DNA of 26,089 nt, taken from NCBI RefSeq assembly GCF_001557115.1, contig NZ_LSKQ01000145.1:1-26089 (forward strand), written 5' to 3'. This document shows positions 15,590-23,097 of this stretch, piece after piece (position 1 is the first letter of the stretch; the number at the start of each line of letters is the position of its first letter). The stretch comes from Erythrobacter sp. CCH5-A1. Its GTDB lineage: Bacteria; Pseudomonadota; Alphaproteobacteria; Sphingomonadales; Sphingomonadaceae. A model generated the notes under the pieces. It did no database searches, was not told where the DNA came from, and saw nothing but the letters and a program-made list of their open reading frames with translations. The position numbers and the translations under genes were made by a program.

Positions 15590-15677
15590 GCCGAATTGGG
15601 CTGCGGACAAGGCGCGAGAAGCGAGCGATGCAGCGCATCGTGAGCGACGAGCAACGTGGCCCTCGGCCCAATTCGGC
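15590..15677. repeat. Internal arm A of the MITE-like element
   Basis: GCCGAATTGGGC (15590-15601) and GCCCAATTCGGC (15666-15677) are perfect reverse complements. The enclosed loop carries a smaller hairpin, CGATGC-AGC-GCATCG (15626-15640). Confidence 0.85.
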
Positions 15678-15691
15678 CCGCCCCTGCGGGG

Positions 15692-15786
15692 TCGCGCTCT
15701 GAAGTCCGCTGGCTTCGTCATGTCACTTGCAGTGGCAACCAGCCCCTGCCGTGCGCCATTCCTGTCCAGCGGACGTCAGAGCGCGA
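15692..15786. repeat. Internal arm B of the MITE-like element
   Basis: Twenty-one bases at 15692-15712 (TCGCGCTCTGA to GTCCGCTGG) pair with 15766-15786 with a single mismatch. A small CACT-TGC-AGTG hairpin (15724-15734) lies in the loop. Arm B ends one base before the right terminal repeat. Confidence 0.85.
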
Positions 15787-15787
15787 G

Positions 15788-15821
15788 CAGGGTGGGTCAG
15801 GATGGTCGGAAACCGCTCTAA
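15788..15821 (-). repeat. Right terminal inverted repeat of the MITE-like element
   Basis: Begins CAGGGTGGGTCAGGATGG and ends CGCTCTAA. It is the reverse complement of the left repeat with one mismatch. Five T residues (15826-15830) follow, so the outer stem could also end transcription of the upstream gene. Confidence 0.9.
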
Positions 15822-15984
15822 GGCATCTTTTTGCCACACCCCGGGAACAAACCCGAATTGACACGCTTCAGGTTATTGACGCGCGCGTAACGAAATTTGC
15901 GCAGGGCGCCGATACGACTCGTTTATCCACAGCTTTGGTGTTAGCTACCGCAACATAAAAACACGCGATTCGGGGACGCGACAG
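15822..15984. other. Spacer without a recognised gene; contains one consensus DnaA box
   Basis: This 163-bp stretch is more AT-rich than its surroundings and holds no convincing ORF or RNA gene. TTATCCACA at 15923-15931 is a perfect match to the DnaA box consensus, followed by a short A-rich run (15956-15960). A TTGACA at 15858-15863 lacks a partner -10 box. Together with the element before it, about 430 bp here are non-coding. Confidence 0.5.
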
Positions 15985-16146
15985 ATGGAAAAACCGACTT
16001 TCTGGTCGAGCCGGCCAGATCCTATGCGCCGTACGGTCTGCCTTTATGACGAGAGGTCGCGCCAGGCGCGCTATGGCCGCATCCAGCCGATGTATCGTCC
16101 CAAGACCCTGCTCCAACGGCTCGCGGGCATCATTCCGCTCGCCTGA
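15985..16146 (+). CDS. Possible 53-aa basic small protein
   Basis: Unrecognised. The frame opens with ATG 15985 preceded by GGGGA at 15972-15976 at reasonable spacing. It begins MEKPTFWSSRPDPMRRT, continues with an Arg-rich middle (RSRQARYGRIQPMYRPK) and ends with a short hydrophobic tail (LLQRLAGIIPLA). Codon choice (CTC, GCC, GGC, ATC) matches the neighbours. It runs convergent to the aldehyde dehydrogenase gene with 20 bp between stops. Short length makes a chance ORF possible. Confidence 0.5.
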   Translation: MEKPTFWSSRPDPMRRTVCLYDERSRQARYGRIQPMYRPKTLLQRLAGIIPLA

Positions 16147-16166
16147 CACCGTGACCGGGCGGGCGT

Positions 16167-17618
16167 TCAGCCGCCCGCCTTGGCCAGCATCACCAGCTTG
16201 GTGTCGGTGAAGGCAAGGTAGCCTTCCTCGCCCCCTTCCGATCCGAACCCGCTGTCGCCCACCCCGCCGAACGGGGTCTCGGGCGAGGACACGATCAGCT
16301 GGTTGATCCCAACCATCCCGGCCCGCAGCGCCCGGCCGAGATAATGCGCCTCGTCCAGATTGCCCGAGAAGGCATAGGCGGCAAGGCCATAGCGCAGGCT
16401 GTTGGCGATCCCGACCGCGTCCTCGATCGCATCGAAGGGGACGATCCCCGCGATCGGACCGAAGGGTTCCTCGAGCATGAAGCGGCTGTCGGGCGCGGGG
16501 TTGGCGATGACGGTGGGCTGGAAGAAGAAGCCCGTGCTTTCGATCGCGCTGCCCCCGGTAACGACCTCGCCGCGATTGCCGCCGGTATCGGCCACCACCT
16601 GCTCCATCGCGGTCACGCGCCGCGCGTGGGCGAGCGGGCCCATGTCGACGCTCTCGTCCGCCCCCGGATTGCCGACCTTGATCTTGCTCGCAGCCGCCAC
16701 GAAGTCGGCGACGAAGGTGTCGTAGATCTCGCGCGCGACAAGGAACCGGGTCGGCGAGACGCAGACCTGGCCGGCGTTGCGGAACTTGGTCCCGGCGCAC
16801 ATCGCCGCCGCGCGGGTGACGTCGGCGTGCTTGCTGACGATCACCGGCGCATGGCCGCCGAGCTCGGGCGCGAAGCGCTTCATATGGGTCGCCGCGAGCG
16901 CGCCCAATTGCTTGCCGACCGCGGTCGATCCGGTGAAGCTTACCTTGCGGGTGACGGGCGAGGCGACGAGACGCTCGGCAATCGGGCCGGGGTCACCGTG
17001 GACGAGGTTCAGCACGCCCGCAGGCACGCCCGCATCGATGAAGCATTCCACCAGCAGCTGCGCGCTCGCCGGCGTGTTCTCGGCCGGCTTGAGGATCGCG
17101 GTGCACCCGGCCGCGAGCGCGCCCGCGATCTTCTTGGCGGGCAGGTTCACCGGGAAGTTCCACGGGGTCAGCAGCACCGCCGGGCCGATGGGTTCATGCG
17201 TCACCATCTGCGCGATCAGCTGGGTGCCGCGGGTGGGGATCAGGCGTCCGCCGCGGCGCTTGGCTTCTTCGCCGAGGAAATCGATGACGTCGGCCGAGCC
17301 GGTGATCTCGCCCAGCGCCTGCGCGCGCGGCTTGCCCATTTCGGCGGTGACGACCTTGGCGATTGCAGGCGCGCGCGCGCGCATCAGGTCGGCGGCGCGG
17401 CGCAGGATCGCGTGGCGCTCGGCCCCCGAGGTCGCGCTCCACGCGGGGAAGGCATCGCCCGCGGCCTTCAATGCCGCGTCGAGCTGGGCCGGGCCCGCCT
17501 TGGGGCACTGCGCGATCTCCGCGCCCGTCGCCGGATTGATCACCGCCATGGTCCCGGCATCGCCCGTATCGACCCACTCGCCGTTGATGAGGAACTTGAG
17601 GGTCGGGTAGTCGGTCAT
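16167..17618 (-). CDS. NAD(P)-dependent aldehyde dehydrogenase, succinate-semialdehyde dehydrogenase-like
   Basis: Cytoplasmic aldehyde dehydrogenase of 483 residues. Signatures in order are TPWNFPVNLPAKKIAGALAAG, the cofactor turn FTGSTAVGK, catalytic Glu252 in APELGGHAP and catalytic Cys286 in GQVCVSPTRF, then EEPFGPI and the PFGGVGDSGFGSEGG terminus. The closest feel is the succinate-semialdehyde dehydrogenase (GabD-like) class, but substrate prediction within this superfamily is unreliable. ATG 17618 is preceded by AAAGGAAA. It sits 61 bp after the fumarylacetoacetate hydrolase-family gene, likely in one operon with aromatic catabolism genes. A 7-bp GC hairpin (16156-16177) spans its stop codon, without a T-run. 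Confidence 0.9.
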   Translation of the reverse strand: MTDYPTLKFLINGEWVDTGDAGTMAVINPATGAEIAQCPKAGPAQLDAALKAAGDAFPAWSATSGAERHAILRRAADLMRARAPAIAKVVTAEMGKPRAQALGEITGSADVIDFLGEEAKRRGGRLIPTRGTQLIAQMVTHEPIGPAVLLTPWNFPVNLPAKKIAGALAAGCTAILKPAENTPASAQLLVECFIDAGVPAGVLNLVHGDPGPIAERLVASPVTRKVSFTGSTAVGKQLGALAATHMKRFAPELGGHAPVIVSKHADVTRAAAMCAGTKFRNAGQVCVSPTRFLVAREIYDTFVADFVAAASKIKVGNPGADESVDMGPLAHARRVTAMEQVVADTGGNRGEVVTGGSAIESTGFFFQPTVIANPAPDSRFMLEEPFGPIAGIVPFDAIEDAVGIANSLRYGLAAYAFSGNLDEAHYLGRALRAGMVGINQLIVSSPETPFGGVGDSGFGSEGGEEGYLAFTDTKLVMLAKAGG

Positions 17619-17679
17619 CGGTGTTTCCTTTGGTCGGGGGCGGGGCCTAGGTGGGGTCTGCCAGGCGCGGGACAAGCCC

Positions 17680-18690
17680 CTAGACAGCCACCACGTGCTG
17701 CTCGATCGCGCCGAAGATCGAGTGGTTGGACGCGTCGCGCATTTCGATCCGCACCGTGTCGCCCGCCTGCATGAAGGGGGTCGAGGGCTGGCCGTCGCGG
17801 ATGGTCTCGATCATGCGGATTTCGGCGATGCAGGAATAGCCCGCGCCGCCCTCGGCCACCGGCGTGCCCGGCCCGCCGTCCGCGCCCTTGTTCGAGACCG
17901 TGCCGGTGCCGATGATCGTGCCGGCGGCAAGGTTGCGGGTCTTGGCCGCGTGCGCCACCAGCTGCGCAAGGTTGAAGGTCGCATCCACCCCGGCATTGGC
18001 GCGGCCGAAGGGCTGGCCGTTCAGGTCCACCATCAGCGGCAGGTGGATCAGGCTGTTCTCCCAGGCCGCGCCCAGCTCGTCGGGCGTCACCGCGACGGGC
18101 GAGAAGGCGCTGGCGGGCTTGGACTGGAAGAAGCCGAAGCCCTTCTCCAGCTCGGCGGGGATCAGCCCGCGCAGGGAAACGTCGTTGACCAGCATCAGCA
18201 GCCGGATGTGGGAGGCGGCCTCCTCGACCGAACAGCCCATCGGCACATCGCCGGTTATGCAGGCGATCTCGCCCTCCATGTCGCAGCCCCAGGCGGGGTC
18301 GCCCAGCGGGATGTCCTGCCGCGGGCGCAGGAAGGAGTCCGAGCCGCCCTGGTACATCAGCGGGTCCGAGTAGAAGCTCTCGGGCACCTTGGCGCCGCGC
18401 GCCTGCCGGACGAGCTCTACGTGGTTGATATAGGCGCTGCCATCGGCCCACTGATAGGCGCGCGGCAGGGGGGAGTGGGCCTGCCGCTCGTGGAAGCGCT
18501 CGCACGGCACGGTCTCGTGCTCGACATCGCGGGCGAGCACCTCCAATTCGGGCGCGACCCGCTCCCAGTTGTCGAGCGCGGCCTGCATGGTCGGCGCGAT
18601 GTAGCCGGCGGCGCAGCAGCGCGTGAGGTCCTTGCTGACCACCACCAGCATGCCGTCGCGCGTGCCGTTGTCGAGCGTTGCGAGTTTCAT
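17680..18690 (-). CDS. Fumarylacetoacetate hydrolase family protein
   Basis: Metal-dependent C-C hydrolase of 336 residues, expected to cleave fumarylacetoacetate to fumarate and acetoacetate. It begins MKLATLDNGTRDGMLVVVSK. Family landmarks are GDPAWGCDMEGEIACITGD (metal-binding acidic residues), LMLVNDVSLRGL, FGFFQSKPASAFSPVAVTPDEL and GTIIGTGTVSNKG. ATG 18690 is supported by GGGAGGAC eight bases upstream; a longer in-frame reading to 18855 lies over the maleylacetoacetate isomerase gene and is rejected. The next gene upstream, 25 bp away, is that isomerase, so the homogentisate route is a well-supported setting. The protein is shorter than the roughly 420-residue HmgB/FAH type and belongs to the shorter FAH group. 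Confidence 0.9.
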   Translation of the reverse strand: MKLATLDNGTRDGMLVVVSKDLTRCCAAGYIAPTMQAALDNWERVAPELEVLARDVEHETVPCERFHERQAHSPLPRAYQWADGSAYINHVELVRQARGAKVPESFYSDPLMYQGGSDSFLRPRQDIPLGDPAWGCDMEGEIACITGDVPMGCSVEEAASHIRLLMLVNDVSLRGLIPAELEKGFGFFQSKPASAFSPVAVTPDELGAAWENSLIHLPLMVDLNGQPFGRANAGVDATFNLAQLVAHAAKTRNLAAGTIIGTGTVSNKGADGGPGTPVAEGGAGYSCIAEIRMIETIRDGQPSTPFMQAGDTVRIEMRDASNHSIFGAIEQHVVAV

Positions 18691-18715
18691 GTGTTTGTCC
18701 TCCCGAGACGTGTTT

Positions 18716-19360
18716 TTATTGCGCGTCGATTTGCCTGTCAGGGTGCGCCGCCGCGAAGGCGGGGAGCGCAAGGCAGGCGGCCTCGATGCGGGTGAGGTGG
18801 GGGCTGACCGAAAGGTCGTAATCGAACCGCCGCGCGTTCGCGAGTTGCGGCACAAGCACGATCTCGAACAACCCCGGCGCGTCGCCGTGAAGGAAATCGC
18901 CGGTGCCCAGCTGTGCCAGCCGCGCCTCGACCGGATCGAGCGTGCGCTTCAGCCAGGTGCGATACCAGACGTCGATCTCGTCCTGCGTGTGGCCGAGCGG
19001 GTCCTTCAAGTACTTGAGCACCGGCAGGTTGTTGACCGCATGGATCTCGGTCGCGATGGCATAGGTTAGCTCGCGCACGGTGTAGCGCGCCTCAATGTCC
19101 TTGGGCAGGAAGGGGGCTTGCGGGTAGGCCTCGTCGAGCCACTCCAGCAACGCCATCGACTGCGCCCGGTCGCGCCCGTCCGCTTCCAGCATGGGCAGCG
19201 AGCCGAAGGGATTGCGTGCGGTGAAGGCGGCGTCCTTGTTCGCCCCGGTGCGCAGATCGACGGGGATGTTTGCGAAGGCGAGGCCCTTGAGGTTCAGGGC
19301 GATGCGCAGGCGGTAGGAGGTCGACGAGCGGAAGTAGCCGTAGAGTTTCATCGTGCTCAT
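18716..19360 (-). CDS. maiA: Maleylacetoacetate isomerase (zeta-class GST)
   Basis: Glutathione-dependent isomerase of 214 residues that converts maleylacetoacetate to fumarylacetoacetate in tyrosine/homogentisate breakdown. The zeta-GST signature SSTSYRLRIALNLKG (about 12-26) holds the catalytic Ser region. NPFGSLPMLEADG is the glutathione-binding turn, and the C-terminal helical domain includes HAVNNLPVLKYL and ends HPDRQIDAQ. Two starts are possible: ATG 19360 (MSTMKLYGY) or ATG 19351 (MKLYGY); neither has a clear Shine-Dalgarno. It is first in the three-gene minus-strand operon. Homogentisate dioxygenase is not in this window. Confidence 0.92.
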   Translation of the reverse strand: MSTMKLYGYFRSSTSYRLRIALNLKGLAFANIPVDLRTGANKDAAFTARNPFGSLPMLEADGRDRAQSMALLEWLDEAYPQAPFLPKDIEARYTVRELTYAIATEIHAVNNLPVLKYLKDPLGHTQDEIDVWYRTWLKRTLDPVEARLAQLGTGDFLHGDAPGLFEIVLVPQLANARRFDYDLSVSPHLTRIEAACLALPAFAAAHPDRQIDAQ

Positions 19361-19474
19361 GGCGCTTGCATCGCAGGGTTCAGGCGGGGGGGCAAGGGTG
19401 GGCGTAACCTGTCATTCTCCCGCCCGGAGCTCTGCCTTGGGCGGTGGGTGTTTCGCTTCTGCCCGGCCCCCCTT

Positions 19475-19831
19475 TTACGCAGGAGTCACGATCCGGCTCA
19501 CCGTGTCGAGCAGCTTGGCCGGCGGGCAGGGCTTTGCCAGCGTTGTCGCCTTGGGAAAGCGCATCGCCAGGACGCGGGTGTCCTCGGGATCGGAATGCAG
19601 GATCACCGGCACGTTATCGTCCAGCAGCTTTTGCGCCAGTTCGAGGCTCAGCCCGTCGGCCAGCTCGATATCGAGCAGCGCGACATCGGGCTTTTCCTTC
19701 TGGCAGGCGAGCATCGCCGAGGAAATCCCGGCATGCGGCCCTTCGACCTCGTAGCCCGCTTCCTCGAAGGTATCGCACAGATCGAAGGCGGTTATGAACT
19801 CGTCTTCGGCCACCAAGATTCGCAAAGCCAT
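19475..19831 (-). CDS. Single-domain response regulator
   Basis: CheY-like receiver of 118 residues with no output domain. The acidic pocket is AEDEF (Glu9, Asp10), the phospho-acceptor is Asp54 in LLDIELADG, the switch Ser80 is in ILHSD and the conserved Lys100 is in LAKPCPP. Proteins like this in alphaproteobacteria often serve in general stress or kinase networks, but no partner kinase is adjacent. ATG 19831 follows GGGAGAAG. It stands alone between the helix-hairpin-helix gene and maiA, on the same strand. Confidence 0.9.
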   Translation of the reverse strand: MALRILVAEDEFITAFDLCDTFEEAGYEVEGPHAGISSAMLACQKEKPDVALLDIELADGLSLELAQKLLDDNVPVILHSDPEDTRVLAMRFPKATTLAKPCPPAKLLDTVSRIVTPA

Positions 19832-19903
19832 CGGTCTTCTCCCGTGTTGACGAATCCCAGACGGGGGTTGTAACACGGTTTGGACGTCAACCTTCGGGGA
19901 ATC

Positions 19904-20476
19904 TCATCCGTTGTTGCCGAATCTTGCGGTGAAGCCGGTTTCGTCGCCCGCCGCGAGCAATTTGGCCTGCTCCACCCACTGGTCGCGCACGATGCGACCC
20001 GCAAAGCGGCCGAGCTTGGCGTCGATGCGTTCGATCTCTTGCGGCGTCCATGCGGCGATCTGGGCAAAGGTGGTGACACCGAATTCGCCGAGCAGCGCGG
20101 CGAGCTTGGGGCCGAGGCCCTTGATGCGGGTGAGGTCGTCGGCCGGACCCGCGGCTGCGGGGGTGGGAGCGGGCTCGGGCGCGGGGCCGGCCTCCGCGTC
20201 GGTGCCGAGCGGGGCGAGGCCGGTGACCTGGGCATTGGCCATCGCCGACAGCTCGCCCTGGATGATCTCGATCCCGCGCGGCGCGTCGATCAGCGCCTGG
20301 TTGCGTGCGGCGGGCGCGGCGCCTTCCTCAAGCACGTCGCGGAAGATGCCCGGCGCACCGTCCTCGTCGGTCACCCGCGCGCGGCGGCCGGTGCGGCTGA
20401 TGATCCACACCAGCACCGCAAGGGCGACCAGCGCGATGACGATCAACGGGAGGTAGGCGGTCAGATCGGCGGACAT
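19904..20476 (-). CDS. Membrane-anchored helix-hairpin-helix protein of unknown function
   Basis: A 190-residue protein. One N-terminal membrane helix (about 8-28, LPLIVIALVALAVLVWII) is followed by a charged and then proline/alanine-rich linker (about 30-115). The C-terminal helix-hairpin-helix domain (about 117-175) carries DDLTRIKGLGPKLAALLGEF and FAQIAAWTPQEIERID. That domain resembles the predicted flap-endonuclease-like HhH module often appended to membrane proteins and to ribosomal protein L21-like tails. ATG 20476 is preferred; a TTG 21 bases earlier lacks a ribosome site. Nucleic-acid binding is plausible, but function is unknown. Confidence 0.85.
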   Translation of the reverse strand: MSADLTAYLPLIVIALVALAVLVWIISRTGRRARVTDEDGAPGIFRDVLEEGAAPAARNQALIDAPRGIEIIQGELSAMANAQVTGLAPLGTDAEAGPAPEPAPTPAAAGPADDLTRIKGLGPKLAALLGEFGVTTFAQIAAWTPQEIERIDAKLGRFAGRIVRDQWVEQAKLLAAGDETGFTARFGNNG

Positions 20477-20526
20477 GGGGGCTTGGGTCTCCGGCAAGAA
20501 TCGCTAATAGGTCGGGGCTTTAGCAG

Positions 20527-20554
20527 CCTCGGGCGGCTTCGCCCATGCACGAGG
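20527..20554 (-). terminator. Hairpin directly after the flippase stop codon
   Basis: Read on the minus strand, CCTCG and CGAGG enclose a tighter GGGCG-AAGC-CGCCC hairpin, beginning at the base after the TAA of the flippase gene. It is GC-rich and well placed to end the tsaD-gpsA-flippase transcript. Only a short mixed sequence follows rather than a T-run, so intrinsic termination would be weak. Confidence 0.4.
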
Positions 20555-22099
20555 TTAGGGCAGGTCGGTCGCCGGATCGGGGACAACCTGCTTTCGGAAC
20601 AGCACCTTGTCCGCCTCGTCAAAGCCGCGCCGCCAGATCACCAGGGCATAGGTTGCGAGGATCGCGGGAACGCCGAAGACGAGCTCGGTCCATTCGGGGA
20701 GCCAGGTGAAGGCATAGCCCACGATCACTGCGGGCGCCGCGGCATGGACCAGCGCCCAGCGCCAGTTGCTGACCGGGGCGTCCAGCAGGCGCCCCAGCAG
20801 CAGTGCCTTGACGAGGCTCGAGACTGCCAGCGACACCATCAGCGCACCCGCCGCGCCCGCCGCCTCGTAGCCCTTGCCGAGCGCGAAGCGGTCCGCCGCC
20901 TCGATCAGCGCGATCGTCAGCCCCGCCTGCAGGGCGATGATGCCGACCGAGATCGCCAGATTGCGCTTCCTTGCGATGTAGACCAGCACGCTTTCCGAGA
21001 CGACCGCCATCGAGGCGGCGACCTCGGCGGCGAGCAGAAAGGCAAGCGCGGCGGTTCCGGCGACATAGTCCGGCCCCCACAGGCCCATCACCGCCTCGCC
21101 CGGCACCCCCAGCACCAGCGCCACCCCCAGCTGCACCGCAATGATCCAGAACCCCACCTGCCGCACCTGCGCGGCGATGGCGTCCATGTTGCCGATCCTG
21201 AGGTTCCTGGTGATGACCGGCGAAAGGATCGGCTCGAAGCTCGTCTTGAACTTCTGCGGAAGCGACGCGATCTGCTGCGCGGCGTAGTAGATTCCCACCG
21301 CCTGCGGGGGCGCGAAGAGGCCGAGGATGAAGATGTCGAGCAGCCGCGTGCCGCGCTCGATCGCGTCGGCCCCCACCAGCGGAAAGGCGCGCGCGGCCAT
21401 TGCGGCCATCGCGCGCGGGTGCGGCTTCCAGTCGCGCGGCAGGCCGTAGCTCTTCAGGAACGGCCACAAGGCGGTCAGCAGCCCGGCATAGATCGAGGCG
21501 ATGAAGGCGAGCGCAAGCCCGCTCTCGCGCGTGGCGGGAAAGAGGAAGAACAGCCCCGCGCCGATCGAGATCGTCCACGGTTCGATCACCGCGCGTGCGC
21601 GCACCGTGGTGGCGATATCGAAGCGGTAGGCTTGCGCCGCGAGCAGGATCTCGGTGACGGCGAAGGCGGGGATGGTCGCGACCAGCCAGATGTCCCAGCG
21701 GCTGTTCATCCCGTTGGGGAACATCGGTTCGGGGAAGACCAGCAACACGCCCGCCGCCACCGCCGAATAGGCAAGCGCCAGCAGCAGGCCGTCATAGACG
21801 AGGTTGGTCTCCGCCTCCCGGTCCTCGCCCGCGCCTTCGGACAGGCGCTGCGCGAGGCCGCGTTTCTCGCCCAGCGTGCAGACCAGCGCGATGATCTCGA
21901 TCAGCACCAGCGCCGAGGCGAAGCGCCCCAGCGCCTCGGCCCCGTAGAGGCGCGTGGCGATGACGAGGAAGGGGATGCGCGCGATCAGGCGGATCACGAA
22001 GCCCAGCGTATTGGTTCGCCCGCCCTTGGCGAGCTGGGCGAGATCGTCGGCGTCATGCGCGCTGTGATCGGCCTGGGGCGGAGCGGCGGGCGAGGTCAC
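20555..22099 (-). CDS. Wzx-like polysaccharide flippase / lipopolysaccharide biosynthesis membrane protein
   Basis: Polytopic inner-membrane protein of 514 residues in the MOP/Wzx exporter superfamily. Hydrophobic segments recur about every 30-40 residues over most of its length. The N-terminal LAKGGRTNTLGFVIRLIARI and ATRLYGAEALGRFASALVLIE are typical of this family, followed by ERGTRLLDIFILGLFAPPQA and TSFEPILSPVITRN. It probably translocates a lipid-linked saccharide, but no glycosyltransferase lies beside it, so the cargo is unknown. The GTG start at 22099 overlaps the gpsA stop (GTGA). The frame remains open far upstream over gpsA, which is an artefact of GC-rich DNA. Confidence 0.85.
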   Translation of the reverse strand: MTSPAAPPQADHSAHDADDLAQLAKGGRTNTLGFVIRLIARIPFLVIATRLYGAEALGRFASALVLIEIIALVCTLGEKRGLAQRLSEGAGEDREAETNLVYDGLLLALAYSAVAAGVLLVFPEPMFPNGMNSRWDIWLVATIPAFAVTEILLAAQAYRFDIATTVRARAVIEPWTISIGAGLFFLFPATRESGLALAFIASIYAGLLTALWPFLKSYGLPRDWKPHPRAMAAMAARAFPLVGADAIERGTRLLDIFILGLFAPPQAVGIYYAAQQIASLPQKFKTSFEPILSPVITRNLRIGNMDAIAAQVRQVGFWIIAVQLGVALVLGVPGEAVMGLWGPDYVAGTAALAFLLAAEVAASMAVVSESVLVYIARKRNLAISVGIIALQAGLTIALIEAADRFALGKGYEAAGAAGALMVSLAVSSLVKALLLGRLLDAPVSNWRWALVHAAAPAVIVGYAFTWLPEWTELVFGVPAILATYALVIWRRGFDEADKVLFRKQVVPDPATDLP

Positions 22100-23097
22100 G
22101 CGCGCGCGTCCCGTTCGGCCTTCAGCGGGCGGGCGAGCAGCGTCTGCACCACGTCGGCCGCAGGCGTGCCGGCGAGCAGATCGGCGACCGCCAGCGTGAT
22201 CGGCATGTCGATGCCCTTCTCGCGCGCAAGGCCAGCCAGCACCGGCGCGGTGTGCGCGCCCTCGGCCACGGTGCGCTTGTCGGCCAGTGCCTCGGCGGCG
22301 CTCATCCCCTGGCCGAGCGCGCGGCCGAGCGAGAAATTGCGGCTCGAGGTGGAGGAGCACGTCAGCACCAGATCGCCGAGCCCGCACAGGCCGGCGATGC
22401 TGTCGAAGCTGGCACCGTAAACCGCGCCGAAGCGCGCCATTTCGGCAAAGCCGCGCGTGATCAGGGCGGCCCGCGCGTTCTGGCCGAGGCCGAGGCCGTC
22501 CACCACGCCGCAGGCGATCGCGAGCACGTTCTTGACCGCGCCCCCGATCTCCGCGCCGATCACGTCGTCGGAGTAATAGGGCCGGAAGGTCGGGCGGGCG
22601 AGCGCAGGGGCAAGCCGCTCCCATTGCTCGCGCCCGCCATCGCAAGCGAGGGTGACGGCGGTCGGCAGGCCGGCGGCGACTTCATGCGCGAAGGTCGGGC
22701 CGGAGAGGACGGCAATCTCGCTTTCCGGCGCGGCCTCGGCGGCGACGTCGAACATCATCCGCCCGGTGCCCGCCTCGATCCCCTTGGAGCACAGCACGAG
22801 ATCGCGGGGGTGGGCGGGAAGGCCGGAGAGCACGCGGCCAAGAACCTGCGCGGGGGTGACGACGAGTACGATGTCGAGCCGCGCGAGGTCGGCCAGCTCG
22901 CCGGTCGCGCGGATCGTCGGCGCGAGGGTGGCCGAGGGCAGGTAGAGCGGGTTGCGATGCTCGGCATTGATCGCCTGCACCACCTCCGGCTCGTAGGCCC
23001 ACAGCACCACATCGCGCCCGTCGCTCGCGAGCATCTGGGCGAGGGCGGTGCCCCATGCGCCTGCGCCGATGACGCCGATGGTCTGCTTGTCGCTCAT
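22096..23097 (-). CDS. gpsA: Glycerol-3-phosphate dehydrogenase (NAD(P)+)
   Basis: Cytoplasmic enzyme of 333 residues that reduces dihydroxyacetone phosphate to sn-glycerol 3-phosphate for phospholipid synthesis. It shows the N-terminal dinucleotide fold [17 protein letters not shown], then [17 protein letters not shown], the catalytic lysine in [15 protein letters not shown] and [16 protein letters not shown]. The length is normal. Its ATG overlaps the tsaD stop and its stop overlaps the flippase GTG, so it is the middle gene of a tightly coupled operon. The gcp(tsaD)-gpsA pairing recurs in alphaproteobacteria. Confidence 0.96.
   Translation of the reverse strand: MSDKQTIGVIGAGAWGTALAQMLASDGRDVVLWAYEPEVVQAINAEHRNPLYLPSATLAPTIRATGELADLARLDIVLVVTPAQVLGRVLSGLPAHPRDLVLCSKGIEAGTGRMMFDVAAEAAPESEIAVLSGPTFAHEVAAGLPTAVTLACDGGREQWERLAPALARPTFRPYYSDDVIGAEIGGAVKNVLAIACGVVDGLGLGQNARAALITRGFAEMARFGAVYGASFDSIAGLCGLGDLVLTCSSTSSRNFSLGRALGQGMSAAEALADKRTVAEGAHTAPVLAGLAREKGIDMPITLAVADLLAGTPAADVVQTLLARPLKAERDARA

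Larger units (their letters stand above)
15551..15821. mobile_element. MITE-like element with cloverleaf secondary structure
   Basis: A 271-bp non-coding element bounded by 34-bp inverted repeats with one mismatch. Inside are a 12-bp perfect inverted repeat (arm A), a 4-bp hairpin CCCC-TGC-GGGG (15681-15691) and a 21-bp inverted repeat with one mismatch (arm B). Each large arm holds a further small hairpin. Either strand would fold into a four-way, tRNA-like cloverleaf. The ends read TTAG and CTAA, so a duplicated TA dinucleotide (15552-15553 and 15819-15820) could be the target, as for Tc1/mariner-IS630 type elements. There is no transposase, and the short frames crossing it look fortuitous. 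Relatives elsewhere in the genome are expected but cannot be checked here. Confidence 0.85.

Noticed and set aside
14067..15671. Minus-strand open frame of 534 codons opposite the flavoenzyme
   Set aside because: Shadow of a conserved FMN enzyme; it also runs through the non-coding cloverleaf element.
15656..15958. 100-codon plus-strand ORF crossing the right half of the mobile element
   Set aside because: Starts inside the structured repeat and continues into the spacer; no ribosome site and composition dictated by the inverted repeats.
16156..16177. GC hairpin at the aldehyde dehydrogenase stop as a terminator
   Set aside because: Seven-bp stem only, partly inside the coding region and with no T-run on either side; mentioned under the gene instead.
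19880..22420. Plus-strand open frame of 846 codons opposite the HhH protein, flippase and gpsA
   Set aside because: Composition is His/Arg/Asp/Gly-rich shadow translation; it spans three well-recognised minus-strand genes and shows no domain.
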